A DNA stretch of 64,000 nt. Source: Centropus unirufus. Taxonomy: Eukaryota; Chordata; Aves; Cuculiformes; Centropidae. Shown here in pieces: positions 11,401 to 26,400 of this stretch. The notes beneath the pieces were generated by a model. The model searched no databases. It saw only the letters and a program-made list of their open reading frames with translations, and was not told where the DNA came from. The number at the start of each line of letters is the position of its first letter. Within the stretch, counting starts at the first letter, position 1. The DNA lies in contig VYZI01000194.1 of NCBI GenBank assembly GCA_013397695.1, positions 667,225-731,224 on the forward strand. Reading direction: 5' to 3'. Made by a program: the position numbers and the translations under genes.

Positions 11401-14400
11401 CAGATAATTTAATATATAATTTCCAACAATCTACCATGTTTGGAAAACATGGTTCAAACTCCTTAGCCTCTTGCAAAATGTCAATGGCAAAAAAAGTGGT
11501 AACTTTTCTTTGAGAAAAACTGGTAACTGTTCTTTGAGAAAAAAAGAGAAAACTAATCAGAATTATGGCACCTCCAGAAAATCATACTATTCATGGAATT
11601 CTTCACAGAAAAAACAGCAGAAAGTTATTCATGCAGAGGCCTAGAGTTGGAGTTAAAACATTTTAAATGGACTCACGTCAACATTTCAGCCTCACTCTCT
11701 AGTAAAATATTGTCCTACAGCTCCGAATGTATCTGAAGCAAATGAAGTAACTCATCAATTTTACTCCAAAGCCATGAAGATGCTAAATTAATTAACGTTT
11801 TATCAAACTTACCAGGATCTCGAGATTCCCACCGAACAGTAAAACCTTCAGCTGTAATGGCATGGTTTGAATAGAACCAAAAATACAGGGAGTTGTGGGA
11901 ACTGAAAAGCTCTGCAGGACGTGAGGATCCACAATATTTTCCCAGCATGTGCATTGATGGTGAAGGCCCATCATGGATTTGCAGGAAGTCAGAGTTACAC
12001 TCATTACTAGCCTCCAGATGGAAGACCGGGAAAGTAATACGCAGAATCTAATAGGAAGTAATAAAACAAGAATTCTCCTTTTTTTTTCCATCTGCTGGAA
12101 CATAATTTATACAGTAACTCTCTATAGAGCAGATATGTGTATTCAGGCAACTGTATCTATGAGCTTTGGAGCCACTATGGCACGTCCTGAAAAGTTCTGG
12201 GACAGAAGATGATATTACAGAATCTTAATGATCAAAAGGAAAGAGAGCAGATAGATAGGAAATAATTTGAACAGGGAAGTTGTCTGGAAAGAGCATTATT
12301 TCTGTACACTGAAAACTGAGAACGTTTGCCTATGTTTGTTGAATATGAGAAATATACATATATTTCAAGCCACGTATGAGGCTTGAAACCCAACATAAAA
12401 TGCTTTATTCCAGGTTTCCCATGGAAATTTTCTCATCAGGTAATCAACAAAATTAATTAATGACATTATGGGGTTTTTTGCATAAATAAAAGTCTCATAA
12501 TTCCACTCTAGATGCTCAGCAGCTAAGAAGCTGTGTATGTTCAGATTCTTCACTGATGTGTTTTAACACAGCTCTGCTGATGACAGTAGTGGTTTCCAGG
12601 TGAAGCTGAGGATATGTCACATACATCTGTATAACGCTGTATAAACCTCTAGTCACCTCTGGTTTATAAAACTACTTAAGTAATTCCATGAAATGTCAAA
12701 AATAGATCAAATTTTTAGATGCCAAGTAAGAAGTTCCATGCTAAAGTGGGAAGTAACATATTGTGTAGTTGTTATTTATAACACAGGTGGAATTTTTATT
12801 GCAGATCAGAATCAGAGCATACGTTCGAGTGCAACGTTTAAAAATTAATACTTAAAAAAAACCCCAAATGCTGTTATTACACGAAAACATTGACAATAAG
12901 AAATTCTCATTCTACATTTCCAAAACTAGAAACATGAGATTGTAGTAACCCAGGAAAATTCTTAGGTTAAGGAGTCTTGAAGGCTTGAAAGGATCTGAAA
13001 CTTATTCTTTTTAAAGAACTATTTTTTCTGAGGGGATTGGATGGCAATATTGGAATACATGAAATAAACATTGATTGCTTTGATGAGCTAAAGAATCCAA
13101 CAGAGTGCGGATTTGTCTAACCTGAATTCTATTTTACCTTGTTAGGATAGGTTTGAATAAGCCAGGCACAGCTGACCCCACTGTTGTACTGCTGGCTGTT
13201 TGGGTTGTTGGGGTAACTGAAAGTCCCCCTGGAACCTGAGAGATATCCTCCACAAACTGTAGAAGGAGAAAGAATATTACGTGGATTAATCAGTGCTATC
13301 ACGATTCAGACTTAAACAAAACATAACTTTCTTGCATAGCTTTGGCTTTCTAAACATTGAAAGCAAGGGTGAAAGCTTCTATTAACCCTTCAGGATTTCC
13401 TTTAGCATGGTATGACATCACAAAAACGTAAGAAAAATTACTTCCTGGGGGAAAAGTAGTTTTTAGAAAAAGAAAAAAGATTTTCAGCTGAAACATGGGG
13501 ATACTGCCAAAAGATGTTGATCACACCTCAGGAAAATCTCCATAAACTAGTTTGTTTCCAGAAGGCCACCTCCAGATTATATCTTTATAATTTTCACTGA
13601 TAATGAAATAACATTTGGACAAAAACATGATATAAAATTGTCTCAGAAGTTATTCATCATAGACTTCATCCTTCAGATGTTTTATTATACCATTTATTAT
13701 TTTAGTCAGATTTCTGGGCCTGATAATAACTCTCATGATATAATGTAGTCTCTTCTCTTACTGAGCCATTCCATGAACTGGAGCTGTGAACCAGGAATCT
13801 CAAGTGGGTACAAAAAAATTATGTCCATAAAGCACTCAAAATACAATGCACATATGGCCACGGTGTGCAAGCAGATGTAATATAATATTGGATTGGTGGT
13901 CAAGAAATATTATTTCTCAGCAAACTGAAAGGAAATGTTTTCTTTCAATGGGCGGTAAAAAGAATATAATTTTGTTTGAAGTGTCCATCTATGTCACAAA
14001 TTCTTAACCAGATTCATAATTCATGTGTCATAAAATGATAAAATGCACTATTTTTTCCTTGATTAGGAATTAAAACAAAAGTTGAAACATATCTCACTGA
14101 ATAAAACCTGATTTTCCATATCTTCTGTTATGAATGGTTAAAAAAACTTTTTTTTTTGTCTACACATCATAAACAATGAAACATTACTGGTTAGATATTT
14201 AAGGACAATAGGAAAGAGCCAAAAGTAGCTCTAAAGTAGAACAGATTTCACAAGGGCTCAGCGAAAGCTTACATTCTGTATTCTGTCAAAAGTTGGTCTG
14301 CTTTCTTCACAGCAATCTGCAATAAATATGAGCCATATGACAGATGGTTGCCATTGGGAGGCTCACTGGAATGTGATCCTAACCTTTTTTAATTAAAACT

Positions 14401-17400
14401 AAAGGGAAAAAATATCAAAAAGAGGAGTAGAAGTTATATGAAGAATAAAGTTAAAGACAGAGTCTTGCAGTCATCCTATAAAACTCAGAATTCCAAATTT
14501 TTTATAGCTAGCATTTCTTTCATTAAATTTCTGGTTTAAAACCTTTTCTGGCTTTTTGTCCTGACGAGAAGTGTCAGCATCCCTCAGCTCAAAAGAGAAA
14601 CATTAATATTTTCTCATGTAAATCTGTCCTCTTTACATTGGATCCCCTTTCCCAGCCAACTTACCAGAAGATTTTGTCAGGAACAGAGATCTGATTTTAG
14701 GGTATCTGGCATCTAGTCAAGGCCAGTGGGATCACAAATGAACTTCTTTGTTATGCTCCTGCTACTAAACAAAGCAGCTATAATGAAAACTCATGGAAAA
14801 CTCTGACTTCAAGGGACTTTGAATTGGGACCTGTAATCCACCAGGAAGAGGATTGGGTTTTTCCATCACAACTTGATTTTTCTTTCCATATTAATCATAC
14901 ACACCAAGCATCTACTTGCTGAAGCCTAGTGACCCGTTTCTCCTGGGAGGAGGTCCTGGCTGTACCTTGCTGGGCAGTCTGGCACTGTGGTCCTGTCCAG
15001 GCACTGGTGCACTCGCAGGAATAGCCATTGACCCCATCAGTGCAGGTCCCCCCGTTCTGGCATGGGTTGCTAATGCATTCATCAATGTTCTCGGTACAAT
15101 TGGAGCCTGCCCAGCCCGCGTTGCACAGGCACAAATATCCAGAGATCATTGCCTACAGATATAAGCAAATGCAATAAGCTTAATGAGCATGGATCACCAA
15201 AAGGAATCAATGCAGTCAGCAGGGAAACTGGTATTTATAATTATTTTATGTGGAGATATCTGAGCAAATAAACAAAACCTTTGGAATTTAGTAGTCTTGA
15301 TGGTCACTGGTGAATACCAAAATAAACCTAAAGCCAAATCAGATTATCTAGCTCTTTGTTTTATCCACTAAGTTATTTCTTTGCAGAGGTCTTTGAAGTT
15401 ACTTTCTAAAATGTCAAAATCGGTATTCACTTAGCCATTCGGAAAACTTCCTGGCTTTGAAATGATCACCCTAGAAACAAGTCAATCATATTATCTACGT
15501 CTTATAAATAGCAAGCCAAGATAACAGTGGTTAACAAATCATTTCTTGCAAGCCTGTTCTCTGGGAAGTCTGAACTGCAGTTACGTGGGCTGTTAACTTT
15601 CATTTTCACAGTGATGAATATTAAGCAGGAGCAATTTCTTTGCCTTCTCTGCATTATTCCTTATTGTCACTCTTCCATTTTTCTTGTCTCAACCTTTGTT
15701 ACTTCTCTTTATATTCAAGTCTTTCCATGTCTCTGTTTTAATTTCATACGCTCTTTCCTCATATTTCTCTTTTACTTTTTACAGGTAAAGCAGAATGTGG
15801 TATTCCAAGGTAAGAATACCATCTTACCTTGCTAAGAATACCATCTTTGATGACATACAATCAATGTGCTGTAGTCTCTATTCTCTTCTGCATTGCCTGT
15901 TCATGTTCTCTGTTTCCTGAACAGAGATTTTCTATATGATGTAAGATGATTTTTATGTGTATTTAGGGCTCTGAGTGCTGCTTTAGAAAGCAAAAAAGGG
16001 TGTTTTTTTTCTGATATGTGTTGCCTGATATTTAATTAACATTGCATTTCAGCTGTCATTATGCTGCCTAAATATAGCTCTGCTGTTCCTCTGTTTTATT
16101 AGATGCTTCTCTACTCCCATTACTGAAGTATTCTAATGCGCTATTATCTTTATGTAGCAGTTTGTAGGCATGATTGTCTACAATTGTATGTTAGGATATA
16201 TTTAGGGGAAGATGTCATATCTTTTATTAGACTGACTAGAATAGTTTCTAAGCAGAAAAAGTAGCTCAGATCTCGGCACAAAAGGCCTTTTAAATATCTG
16301 AGTGAAAAGACAATAGGTACCCACAGAAGAGATAACAAGGAATGTGGATTGCAGGTAGGAGAATCATCAGCTTTCATGTAGGAAAAGAGAAGAGGGAAAG
16401 GTAACGTATTATAGAATCATATGGTCATTTATGTGAGAGAACCTTGAAGACCATAAAATCCAGCTGTTATCCTAACAGTTCCAAGTCCATATTGTATGCC
16501 CCATTCCCCACCTGCTTCCCAGGATCATCAAAGCAGGATAGCCACAGAGCAAAGTGAACAAATGGGATCAGACTCTACCAGAACAACAAATTTGCCACTT
16601 TTGAACATTTTTTCCCGTAGCATAATCATAAACATCCTCCAGAATAGTGTGATCAAAATCCCCAGGTCTGCAGCATAAAATTCCCTGAGCACAGCATACC
16701 TCACTGAGGAAGCCAAAAAGCCTTCACAGGGTCCTTGTGGACAAATCAAATAGCGTATGCATATGAGAGGGAATTCACACCACCAATCAGTAATGGTTCA
16801 AACCACACAGCTACCAGCATGAGTACAACCCGTTCCCATGAAGCACCCTTTCCATATCCATATGGACAGAGAATCCATTGGGGGGTTCACAAGATCAGCC
16901 TAGGAACACGTAATGAACTGTTGTACCGGATATCAGCAGATTGAAGGTCAGCAAAGGTACTGGGGGTGATGGGTGATTCTTCCCATATCCAAGAGGGTAA
17001 ATGACTTTCCTCTCCCACTGGGGATTCCTCAGACTTCACCCACTAGCTCCAGTATCCCACTGCTGGCCCGAGGTAGTAGCTATAACCTCTCTTGGGTTAT
17101 TAGTGCCAAGATTTCTGCCTTTATTGCAAACACAAAGAAATGGTTTGCATGCCCTGAAACTCACTTGGTTTCCTCCAAGCGGATCTGTTTATCTCCCGCT
17201 CCCCACTGACCTTGCCTTGCTACCTTTAGCAGGTCTACACTCAGCTTTCAGTCTCACTAATCTTCTTGTTCCCACTTATAACTACATGGCCTTGCCACGA
17301 ACTGCGAGGAGTCTGGCACTTACCAAGCACTGCCCATTGGCACAAGGATTTTGCTGCTCACAGATATCACTGAGAGGAGAGCATCCATTTGGGCCATATC

Positions 17401-20400
17401 CACTTCCAGTGTGTCCGGGTGTGCAGGAACAAAATGGCATTGGCCCTTGGGAGAGGGGACAAGATGCAGAAATGTGATTTGGTCCTTGTTATAATGACAA
17501 TATCAGCAGTGGGAGTAACAGTCTTTGACTTTTGGAAGCAGAGCCTTTATATAATCCTAGCTTATTTGATCTTTTGATACTTTCCCTGCTCAGTGTCCAG
17601 TTTGACCATGAACAAATACACGTTGTCACTTTGCTATGGGTACCTTAGAGTCCAAGGTCACCTTCATGGGAAGTGGTAGGATTAGTCAGGGTATTAGACA
17701 AAGGGGAAGAACAAAGTGAAAGCAGCTGAAATTGGAAAAACGCATCAAAGAGAAGCGATGGAGAACTCCACATTTTTTTTTAATTAAAACTGCTCTTTGG
17801 TGGAGCCTAAATCTATTTCTGTCAGTGTTCATGAAAAGGCTTGCTGGCTTTAGCTAACCTGCCCATAAACGCCTTCGGGTGAGGCAGCTGTGAAGAAGCA
17901 GCTACAATATAAATATGTTCCTACAAAGTAGATTGAGCCTAATCAAACTCCCCAATATACACACAATTCACACCAATATTATAATACTTACAGTCCTTAA
18001 GAGAGCACCGTACCTGGAGCTGAGCTACAAGTAGCCGAAGGATGGCACCCTCCATTATTTATTGAGCAGATATCTACCTGGGTACATGTTTGTCCATTTC
18101 CCTCATAGCCTGCTCAGAAATGAATCTCAGTTAGTCTTTTATAAACTATATTCTCCAAGTATAAACAGTGAAACACTAAAAAAAAACAAAAACAAAAAAA
18201 ATATTTTGGGTGTAACATCATAGTGTTCTGCAGTTAAAAAGAAAAAAACAATCTGAATTGCCACTGCAGTATATCATGGCATATTCATTGTGGTTCCTAC
18301 ACTGCAGGGATGGACTCTTGTCTTAAATAAATCCGTGATTATTTCAGAAAAAAATGGTATATTAGTAATACACAAATATAGGGGAGGTCTGAGTGAAGTC
18401 ATGGGACTCCTGCTTTTAGCCACCATACATTACTCTCCCTACTCTTCTGCACCCAGCCAACCTTAACGTTAATACACCTCCCACGGTGTGCCTGAGCTGC
18501 TCTTGGATCCCAAACACAACATCCAGCTCCTTCCGGGAGGCTCAGCAGGACCAAAGCCCTGCGGTATAACTCTGAATGGCCAGAGCTGATGTCCACTGCA
18601 CCGCGCCAAAGCCTGGCTGCGCTTCCCACATGGTGGTAGCACTTCAGTGCCCGGTAACTGAAAGCCTTCACTACTTGCAGTCTCTTGCCATTTAAATAGC
18701 AATTGAAAGGTCAAGTAGAAATGCTTTTTGCTTCTGGTAATTCTAGCATTGATAGCATGCATTTCATAAAGTATTTTGTATCATAAACTAGAGATTATAA
18801 AGATGCAAGTCACAACTGCCACTGTTTGACCTGTGCTGCAGTCGAAACACTGCCTTCCTAGACATCATTCAGAGCATGACAAACAAGTATCTAGGGTTTG
18901 GGGTTTTTTAAGATGAACAACACGGATGATTTATGGCACACTGGATACTCTTTTAATTAATATAGACAATGAAGTTACTATTATAATTACGCAATCCTTG
19001 TTTCCCATTAATGACCTTAAAAAAGTAAGCACTTCATGAAATCATGGCTCTAACTGAAAAGGGATAACTAATACGAGAGAAACATATTTCAGAGGATCAT
19101 CATTAGGCACATACACTACAAAATGTTCATTAATAGCTGAAGCAATACTTGGACTCTTCATTCTATATTACAGCATTACTGTGTTCGTGTGATACTTCTA
19201 TATATATAAAATACTAATCTTCAGCTTCTTATGTCTACCATAAAATAGGCTCAAATGTGTTCAATATTCATCTTGTAAGTCTTTCTGTAGATTTATGAAG
19301 AAAAAAAATCCATTTTACCTGGTGGACAGAGCCCACAGTGGAAGGATCCCATTGTGTTGATGCATTGAACCATCGGTGCTGTTGAGCAGCCTCCATTACT
19401 ATTTTCGCATTCATCAATATCTTGGCAACTGTAGCCATTTCCTTGCCAGCCTAAAAAGAACAGGAAGGACATTAAAACAGAAAAAGCCTAGACATTTTAT
19501 TTTCTTTTTTGACGAATCTTTTCATAGACCAGGAAAATACGACTTTTTAATTTCATGTAATTAACTCAAGAGAAGTTCTGTCCCACCCATAACTGATGAA
19601 AATTCATACTGGCCTGCAAAATAGCTTACAAACACAACAGAGTAAAGATGTGCGCTCAAGAAAGTTTTATTTTAACTGTATTCTGGGTATTCCAGAATCA
19701 AACACATTTTAACCTAAAGTGGAAGCAGTCTAATATAAACATATACAACTGGTAGCAAAGCTTTACAATAATTCCCATTAAATACTTTCAATACGCTTCC
19801 TATACATACTTCCTACCCAACACAGGAAGAGGAATCACAGGTTATACGGTCTAAGGGGACTATTAGATATTTATAGTGCCTTAGGGCAGTGAGCATCTGG
19901 ACATGATGTTACCTCAGACTTACTACATGAAGCTAACAGGATACTATAGATGTGAGGGTACATAAGATCTATTAAAATGCTCAGTTTAGGATGGGATAAA
20001 TCGAGTGTTAGACTCCTCTGCCAACATTGCCAAGATAAGACAACCTGCAGGCATTTTTTTCTCTGGAATACAGATGAAAACACTGTGCCTGTGCCATACA
20101 GGCAGTACTCCACGTTACCACCCTCTCCCACCTGACAGCATGGAAGGACGTGATACCTGTGGGGCAGGGACCACAGAAGTAGGAACCTGGTGTGTTGTGG
20201 CACTGCACAAGTGGATTCTGTGAACACGGAGGGTTGGGGAGGCTGCATTCATCTATATCGGCACTGCAGGCTGGGTTGCCAGGAGGGGACATCCAGCCAG
20301 TGTCACAGATACAGCGGAACTTGGGCTGACACAGCAAAGATCATATTAGATACTTAAGACAACTAAAACAGTCAAAAAAAGGGCAGGTTAATTTCATTTT

Positions 20401-23400
20401 ATAGAATATCTTTTAAACTATAGGAAGAAACGTTTCCAAGCATCTAATGATTTGCATATTCTCTCTTATAAAACACTTCAGTAGTTTTCTTTATTCCTTC
20501 CTCTGGTTTACCTACTTACATTATGGAAGCAACAACAGGCTCATTCATTATGTTCAGAAAAGAAACCTGCAATTTACCCCAAGGCTCCCAGAGAAAATGA
20601 ACAGCAATTATGAGCTGTACATAAACATAATTATAAATTATCAACTTGCTTCGTAACCAGGGTATACAGAAAAGTGGGAGCAACCAGAAATCACCTTGGT
20701 TGTTTTCTCTTAAGCAAATTTTTCAGTAATCTGTGTAATGTGCAGCACCGACATTACATTGAAAAATACATATTTTCTTTGAGGAAAACAGTTTTCTCTT
20801 TAGTAAACTCTACTAATGGCCAGATTTCAGCATTTATCTAAGTTTGGCCCAATTAAAGCTAATGGGAACTTTATTGTTAACTGCGACAGGAACAGACACT
20901 GTTAAGCCAACACTGAGTCCTTTTGAAAAGCTTTCTCCACAAAAAATGGGCAGAAAACAAGCGATGAGTTGTGAAAACTTCTACAAATTCAGCAAAGTAA
21001 TTATTTTATAGCACAGCACAAGAATATGTGGTGTGTCTGGCCTGGTGCATGGATGTATAGGGGAATTAAGGCACACAAAGTAGTTTTGGAGCGCTGCTCT
21101 GAGTGGAAAGAGGAATAGTTGGCCTGTTCCATACGTTCCTTTGAATTGAAAACCCTGTGCTCAGATTCTCTCCCTGAAAGAATGAGCTGGTTTTCTCCAG
21201 AAAACTGGTCAAGTGTATGCTCGCATCCACCCAGCACAGATGATGCTTGGAGAGCATCTGGAGTCAGTGACCAAGTCCAGCTGACATCAAAGATGAGCAG
21301 CAGCCACTCCAACTGCTATGCAGTCCAGGAGCTTCCCAGGCCACTGACAATCCTATTCTGCAGGTACATCTTTTCCCAGGAAAAACAAGATGTGTGATGT
21401 TTATTCTTCTTAATCTTTTAAGTAATAAAATATTTTAGCAACTTAGAACTCTCCAAATAATGAACAATAAGAATGTTTTGCTTCAAAAAAAAGACTTATT
21501 CAAAGAATATTCCAAAAATCCCTATGGATACAGCAAATTTGTTACTCTGACAAGTCCCTCTAATGAGGCACAAAGAATTTTCAATCCTTTCTGCTGCCCT
21601 TAGGACAACAAAGGTTAAGATATGTTGTACAATGGCATTTCTTGCTGGTTTTCAACAGTAATGTATGCTACAAAGTTTTGTGGTGTTCAGCATTATTTGT
21701 CACTTATTCATGCTGTGCAGTATACCAAGACTTATACATTATTCCTTACCCTGTTGGGCTCATCCCTGTCTGCATCTACACAGATGCCATGCACACAGAG
21801 TGTCTCAGATCCTCCCTGGCAGTCATCAAACCTCAGGACACAGTGAGGCCCGTAGGTTTCTGGGGTACAGGAGCAGCTAACGGTGGAGGCAAACAGAAAA
21901 ATCAAAAAGTTGTCTTTAAAGATCATGCATTACCATAGAGTAAGAGATCATTCTCCTCTCTTTTAATTCTGTGGTGTTCTTTATTAAATCCTATTCAGCT
22001 GTACTGAGAACCTCATTAATAATCATGCATAGACGCAAGGCGCCTGTTCAGCAGACTCAAAAAAGACACAGGACTTGTGCACATCCATGACTGATGCTAT
22101 GGGAGAATCCACTGCTTTCCGTTACGTTCGGAAGTGCAAATACAGACAGAAGGAAACTTCTGATATGAGACTTCAGCAAAGCATGAGCCTGGAAAACCCC
22201 ACTTCTGCCAGAAAGCTTCCAAATCATGTATTTCAGTTGATGACCCTCAAATGGGGTTCCTCAACCCTACCCGTAGCAACAGGCAGAAATGCTGTGCCTG
22301 GCCTGGCAGAGGGTAACTCCACACCCACATCCCAGGACAGCAGCTGCTGTCTCAGCAGCACTCCAGCCTTCAGGTGAACGTGGCAGGCAGGAGGATGCAC
22401 TTAGGGATGCTGGGCGGGAAAAGCTAAGCATTGGGATGAAGGGATGCATTTCACAGGAGGAATCTTGCTTGCAGGCTGCTAGATCCATTGTGCTCTGATT
22501 TAATAGGGTGCACTTTAGTCACGGAACTGTACATACATGGCAGAACTGAAATTGGGAACTCCTAAGCCATTGGCTAAATTTTCCTTATTCTCTGACTCTT
22601 TATTTCCACATGGACTGAATCTGAGGCTCTGAAAAGCAACTGAAAGGGACCTAAACCTACATAAAGCCTCCAGTCCGTTCAACTTTCTATGAAAATGGCA
22701 TTAAGACAGTTATTTGGATGTGAGATATGCTGTGATATCTGCCGCTGACTGCTCCTCACAGAGATATGGGGCAGGTACACACCCCTGTTGAACCATTTTT
22801 AAGCTAGTTAATAAAAACTACCCCGTGAAAGAACTTATCTACAGAATTTGTATAAAGGTTTTCCAGTGCAGCTGACCTGGACCTTGAAGTGGTTGTGACT
22901 GTCTCTTCAGGGGGTCACATGCTCAGTTGAAATAGCAGTTCGATAAGCCAATTGCAGGTAACTAAACCCTGCACCCAGGACAAGCAACTTGGATGAACTT
23001 AGGCTTAAAAAAAAGCCCACAATAGCTTAATGCTTAACTGCAGTCTGCAGTGCTGTGAGATAGTGGGTACATTATTGTAAGACAAGGCAGATAGACCGAC
23101 ACAATCTCGCCAGTGCAGCAGCTCAGCCTGGGCAAGCAGAGACAACAGGTCAGGGAACCAGATCACCTCTGCATGGCCAAAGTACATTCAGAGCTTCACG
23201 TTTAACTCCAAAGGACACAGCAAGGGAATCTGACCAGCCCCAAAGGAGGAGCACAACAGCACTGTCTCCTGCCTAGTCTGGAAAAGATTAATCTGCTGCC
23301 CATTTGAAGTTGCTCCGAGAACAGCTTCAAGAAGCAGGTCACGCTGTGAGGACCTTCAAACACAGCGTGATGCTCTGCTGCTCAGCACTGCTCCAGTTCT

Positions 23401-26400
23401 CCCCCATCGCTGACAGAACATCAGGATGGGATCCCTGTTATTTTGGCTCTGACACAAAAGACAGATTCAGGGGCTCTCACATCCTCTCATCAAGCTAATA
23501 CTGCATCCCATTTAGGTCTTGATTCAGGGAAGTGTTTCTTGGATACCTGCTCTTTTTCCTCATACTTTAGTGCTTTGCAGAATTACAGCCTGAAGGTAAA
23601 GAATCTGAACAGGGAGAAAAGACTGCATAATGCTCAACCTCACAGGACCTGATCCAGTATTGCCCTTCACCTAGTGTTATCACTGGATGCCATGGAAAGT
23701 TAAATATCACCGTTTTCTTCATCCACAGCCTACACTGGTGCATGTAACTACAACAAAGCAGGAGTGGGATAATCTGGGTTGCTGAGGCCCAGAAAAATTA
23801 GCAGTAATGTTCTCACAGCTGAGGAGTCTATCATGCTCTACCTGGGGAGTGATTTAGCATCTGGGAGTACCTGCAAGACAGAGAGTATTTGGAGGGGGAC
23901 TGTGGAGACAGTAAAATGAGGTTGGGGAAAGGACTCTGTATATGCCCAGTCCTGTCAATAATCCCAAGGGCATGATGCAAAAGCAGTCCTATTAAGATTT
24001 GGGTGAGTTTTTAGTTCATATCAGGAAGCAGCAAGTTAGCACGTACCAAGGAAGGCAAGAATTACATTGGGAAACATGCAGGAATTGTGATTGTACTATC
24101 ACAAGGACAAGCCTGGTGAGAAAAGCAGGTTTGTCCTCTTAAACCTAATTTAGTCGCTAGACCTGTATCACATCACTGAGCACAGTAAAAAAAACAAGTA
24201 ATGGCAGGCTGCCACGTGTGTCATTTCCTTGACAAGTGTCTCTGTCGGGGACAGCCGCATGCAAGCTAGAAACAGCTTTTTAAATCAAAGAAAAGCTGAG
24301 AGGAAGCAGCATCACATACCTGTGACACCTCAGCAAGCTCTAATGCTGAAATGTGAGGAGCACTGCAGGAGGACTTCCCTTGTGTACGGTTCTTCCAAGA
24401 ACTGACACAGCACTCTAGGGCAGTGTCACACCAAGCAAATATTTGTGGGGGTTAAGATTTTCACGCTGGAGCAGGAGACAAAATGCTTTGCAGAAAGCTG
24501 CGGCACGCTCTCCAGGCTCCTTGTTCCCGTTGCACAGGGAGAGCTTTGTATTATATCTGAAAGTTATTTATTTACCAGATTATTTGGCATTTTGGAAAAT
24601 ATAATGCAGAACGCTCAGGCTGGTTTGCCCTGTAAACAAGAGCCCGTTTCCTAAGGAGCTGGGCACAGCCAGAGAAGGATACGCGCCAAGGACCTCCTGT
24701 CCAGCACCCTCCCGGGCAGCTGCCTGCAAACAGCATTTCCCACCCTTTCTGCCTGCCAGGCCTGTGCATCTCCTGCTCCGCAGCAGCCTCAGCAGCGCCT
24801 GTATCCTGGAGGGGACGAAGGCGTTTCTCAGAGCAATACAATGTGCTGGAAACAGCTCAAGGTGCTCGTACATTCGGGAGGTTTCCAGAACCACAAATCC
24901 TTCGCTGGGCCAAAGCCGCTCACGTCCATCCTCCCCGGTCCCTTTGGTCTCGCAGGGCAGTGATGATGGAGGGATGATAACAGGGCGGCGCTGCGCGGTG
25001 ACAGTGGCGAGGGCTGCGTACAGACCAGCACAGCCCATCAGCACACTGCGGTGCGGTAATTTGCGTTAAAGCATTCGCACCTACAATGGAGAGCCAAGCC
25101 ACTGGGGCCAGGCTCTGCTTTGCCGTCTCCTTCCCCAGCGTGGCTGTGTGACAAACCGGGTTCCTACTGATCTTGGGTCAGAGCAGGCAATGGCTTCAGA
25201 AGTCCTTCCTGTGTGTGCTGTGTGCTCATGTGTACCATGGATTAAGGATTTTATATTCTCTCAGACTGCAAAGGATTGTAGCGCATAGATACTGAACAGA
25301 CCTATTCCTAGAGCTTGTGATACAGGGTACAAAAATCGCAGAGTATTCGTCATTTTTTTATATAGTTTTGAAAAGTTACCTGTAGCTGCCCGGTGTGTTC
25401 ACACAAGTGGCTCCATTCTGGCAGCCTAAATCTGTTCCAGCATAAATCTGGCATTCATTAACATCCTCTGAACACAGGAGGCCCTAAGGTGAAATGGAAA
25501 ACTGGTTTATTTTCCAAATAACTGAGAATTTAAGCAAACCGTAGAGCCAAGATTTAATATAGTTTTGTAAGATACACAAACCGCGGACCTCTATCAACAC
25601 AGCTTCCCTTGTGAAACATTATAACAAAGCTCTTGTTTCTCAGCTGTGTTTCTGTGACCCTAGTTATCAGTCAGATGAGGGATAAAATATTTCTAATGTT
25701 TGTAGAAAGCATATGAACACCACAGGATTCTTATCTCCCCTACTTTCAAACTTGCTAGCAAAAGGCTCAGAAAACTTTCCTTCAAACAACTTATATCAGG
25801 AGATGCTGTTTTATTAAGACTGAAAGCACAGCAATCTTGAACCAAATGTTGCTGGGACAACTTTCAAGTCAAGATTTTTGAGAAAAAAGATAAAACTTTT
25901 CCATATATTGTTCATGTAACAACATCATTAAATCTTTTGCCAGGAAAGTTTTTAGATTTACAAAACTCAGAATAGGATCGATTACTTACACCCCCATTTG
26001 TCTCATTTTTTGAGCTGGAACAACAGCATTTCCTTCCCCCATTTTCTCTCTATCCTTGTGCAAGATCAACAGCGAGGCATGCAGATCGGTTCACTTCACT
26101 CAGCAACAAAACAAAGACTAATTTTCTGCTGTGAGAACTGCCAAGCATCACTGACTTCATGGGCGTGTGTAAAACTGTATAAATTCACTTTTTTAGTACA
26201 TGTTGATACTGTTGGGAAGCAAGTGCGTTGCCCTTCAACCAACCAGTGAGTGTGATACTGGTGCTTTGCTCTTCAGTATTTGTCCCTCTGTCCTGAGCAA
26301 CCTTTAAAACCTTAAACCTTACTCCACTGTCACAACTACACTGAATCAGGTGTATCCTTATGGTTAAAACAAATGCTCTGTATTAAAGGAGGCTAAAGAC

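Larger units (their letters stand above)
15153..17323 (-). other. CUBN: CUBN intron 11
   Basis: Splits EGF7. Holds the 15-base direct repeat at 15811 and a possible decayed CR1 fragment near 16411; nothing else. Confidence 0.88.

Noticed and set aside
17001..17477. 158-codon open frame, plus strand
   Set aside because: It overlaps CUBN exon 11 on the opposite strand and has no known similarity.
24580..25044. 154-codon open frame, minus strand, in CUBN intron 6
   Set aside because: Low stop density follows from the high GC of the CpG-rich patch; the translation shows no domain and does not fit cubilin.
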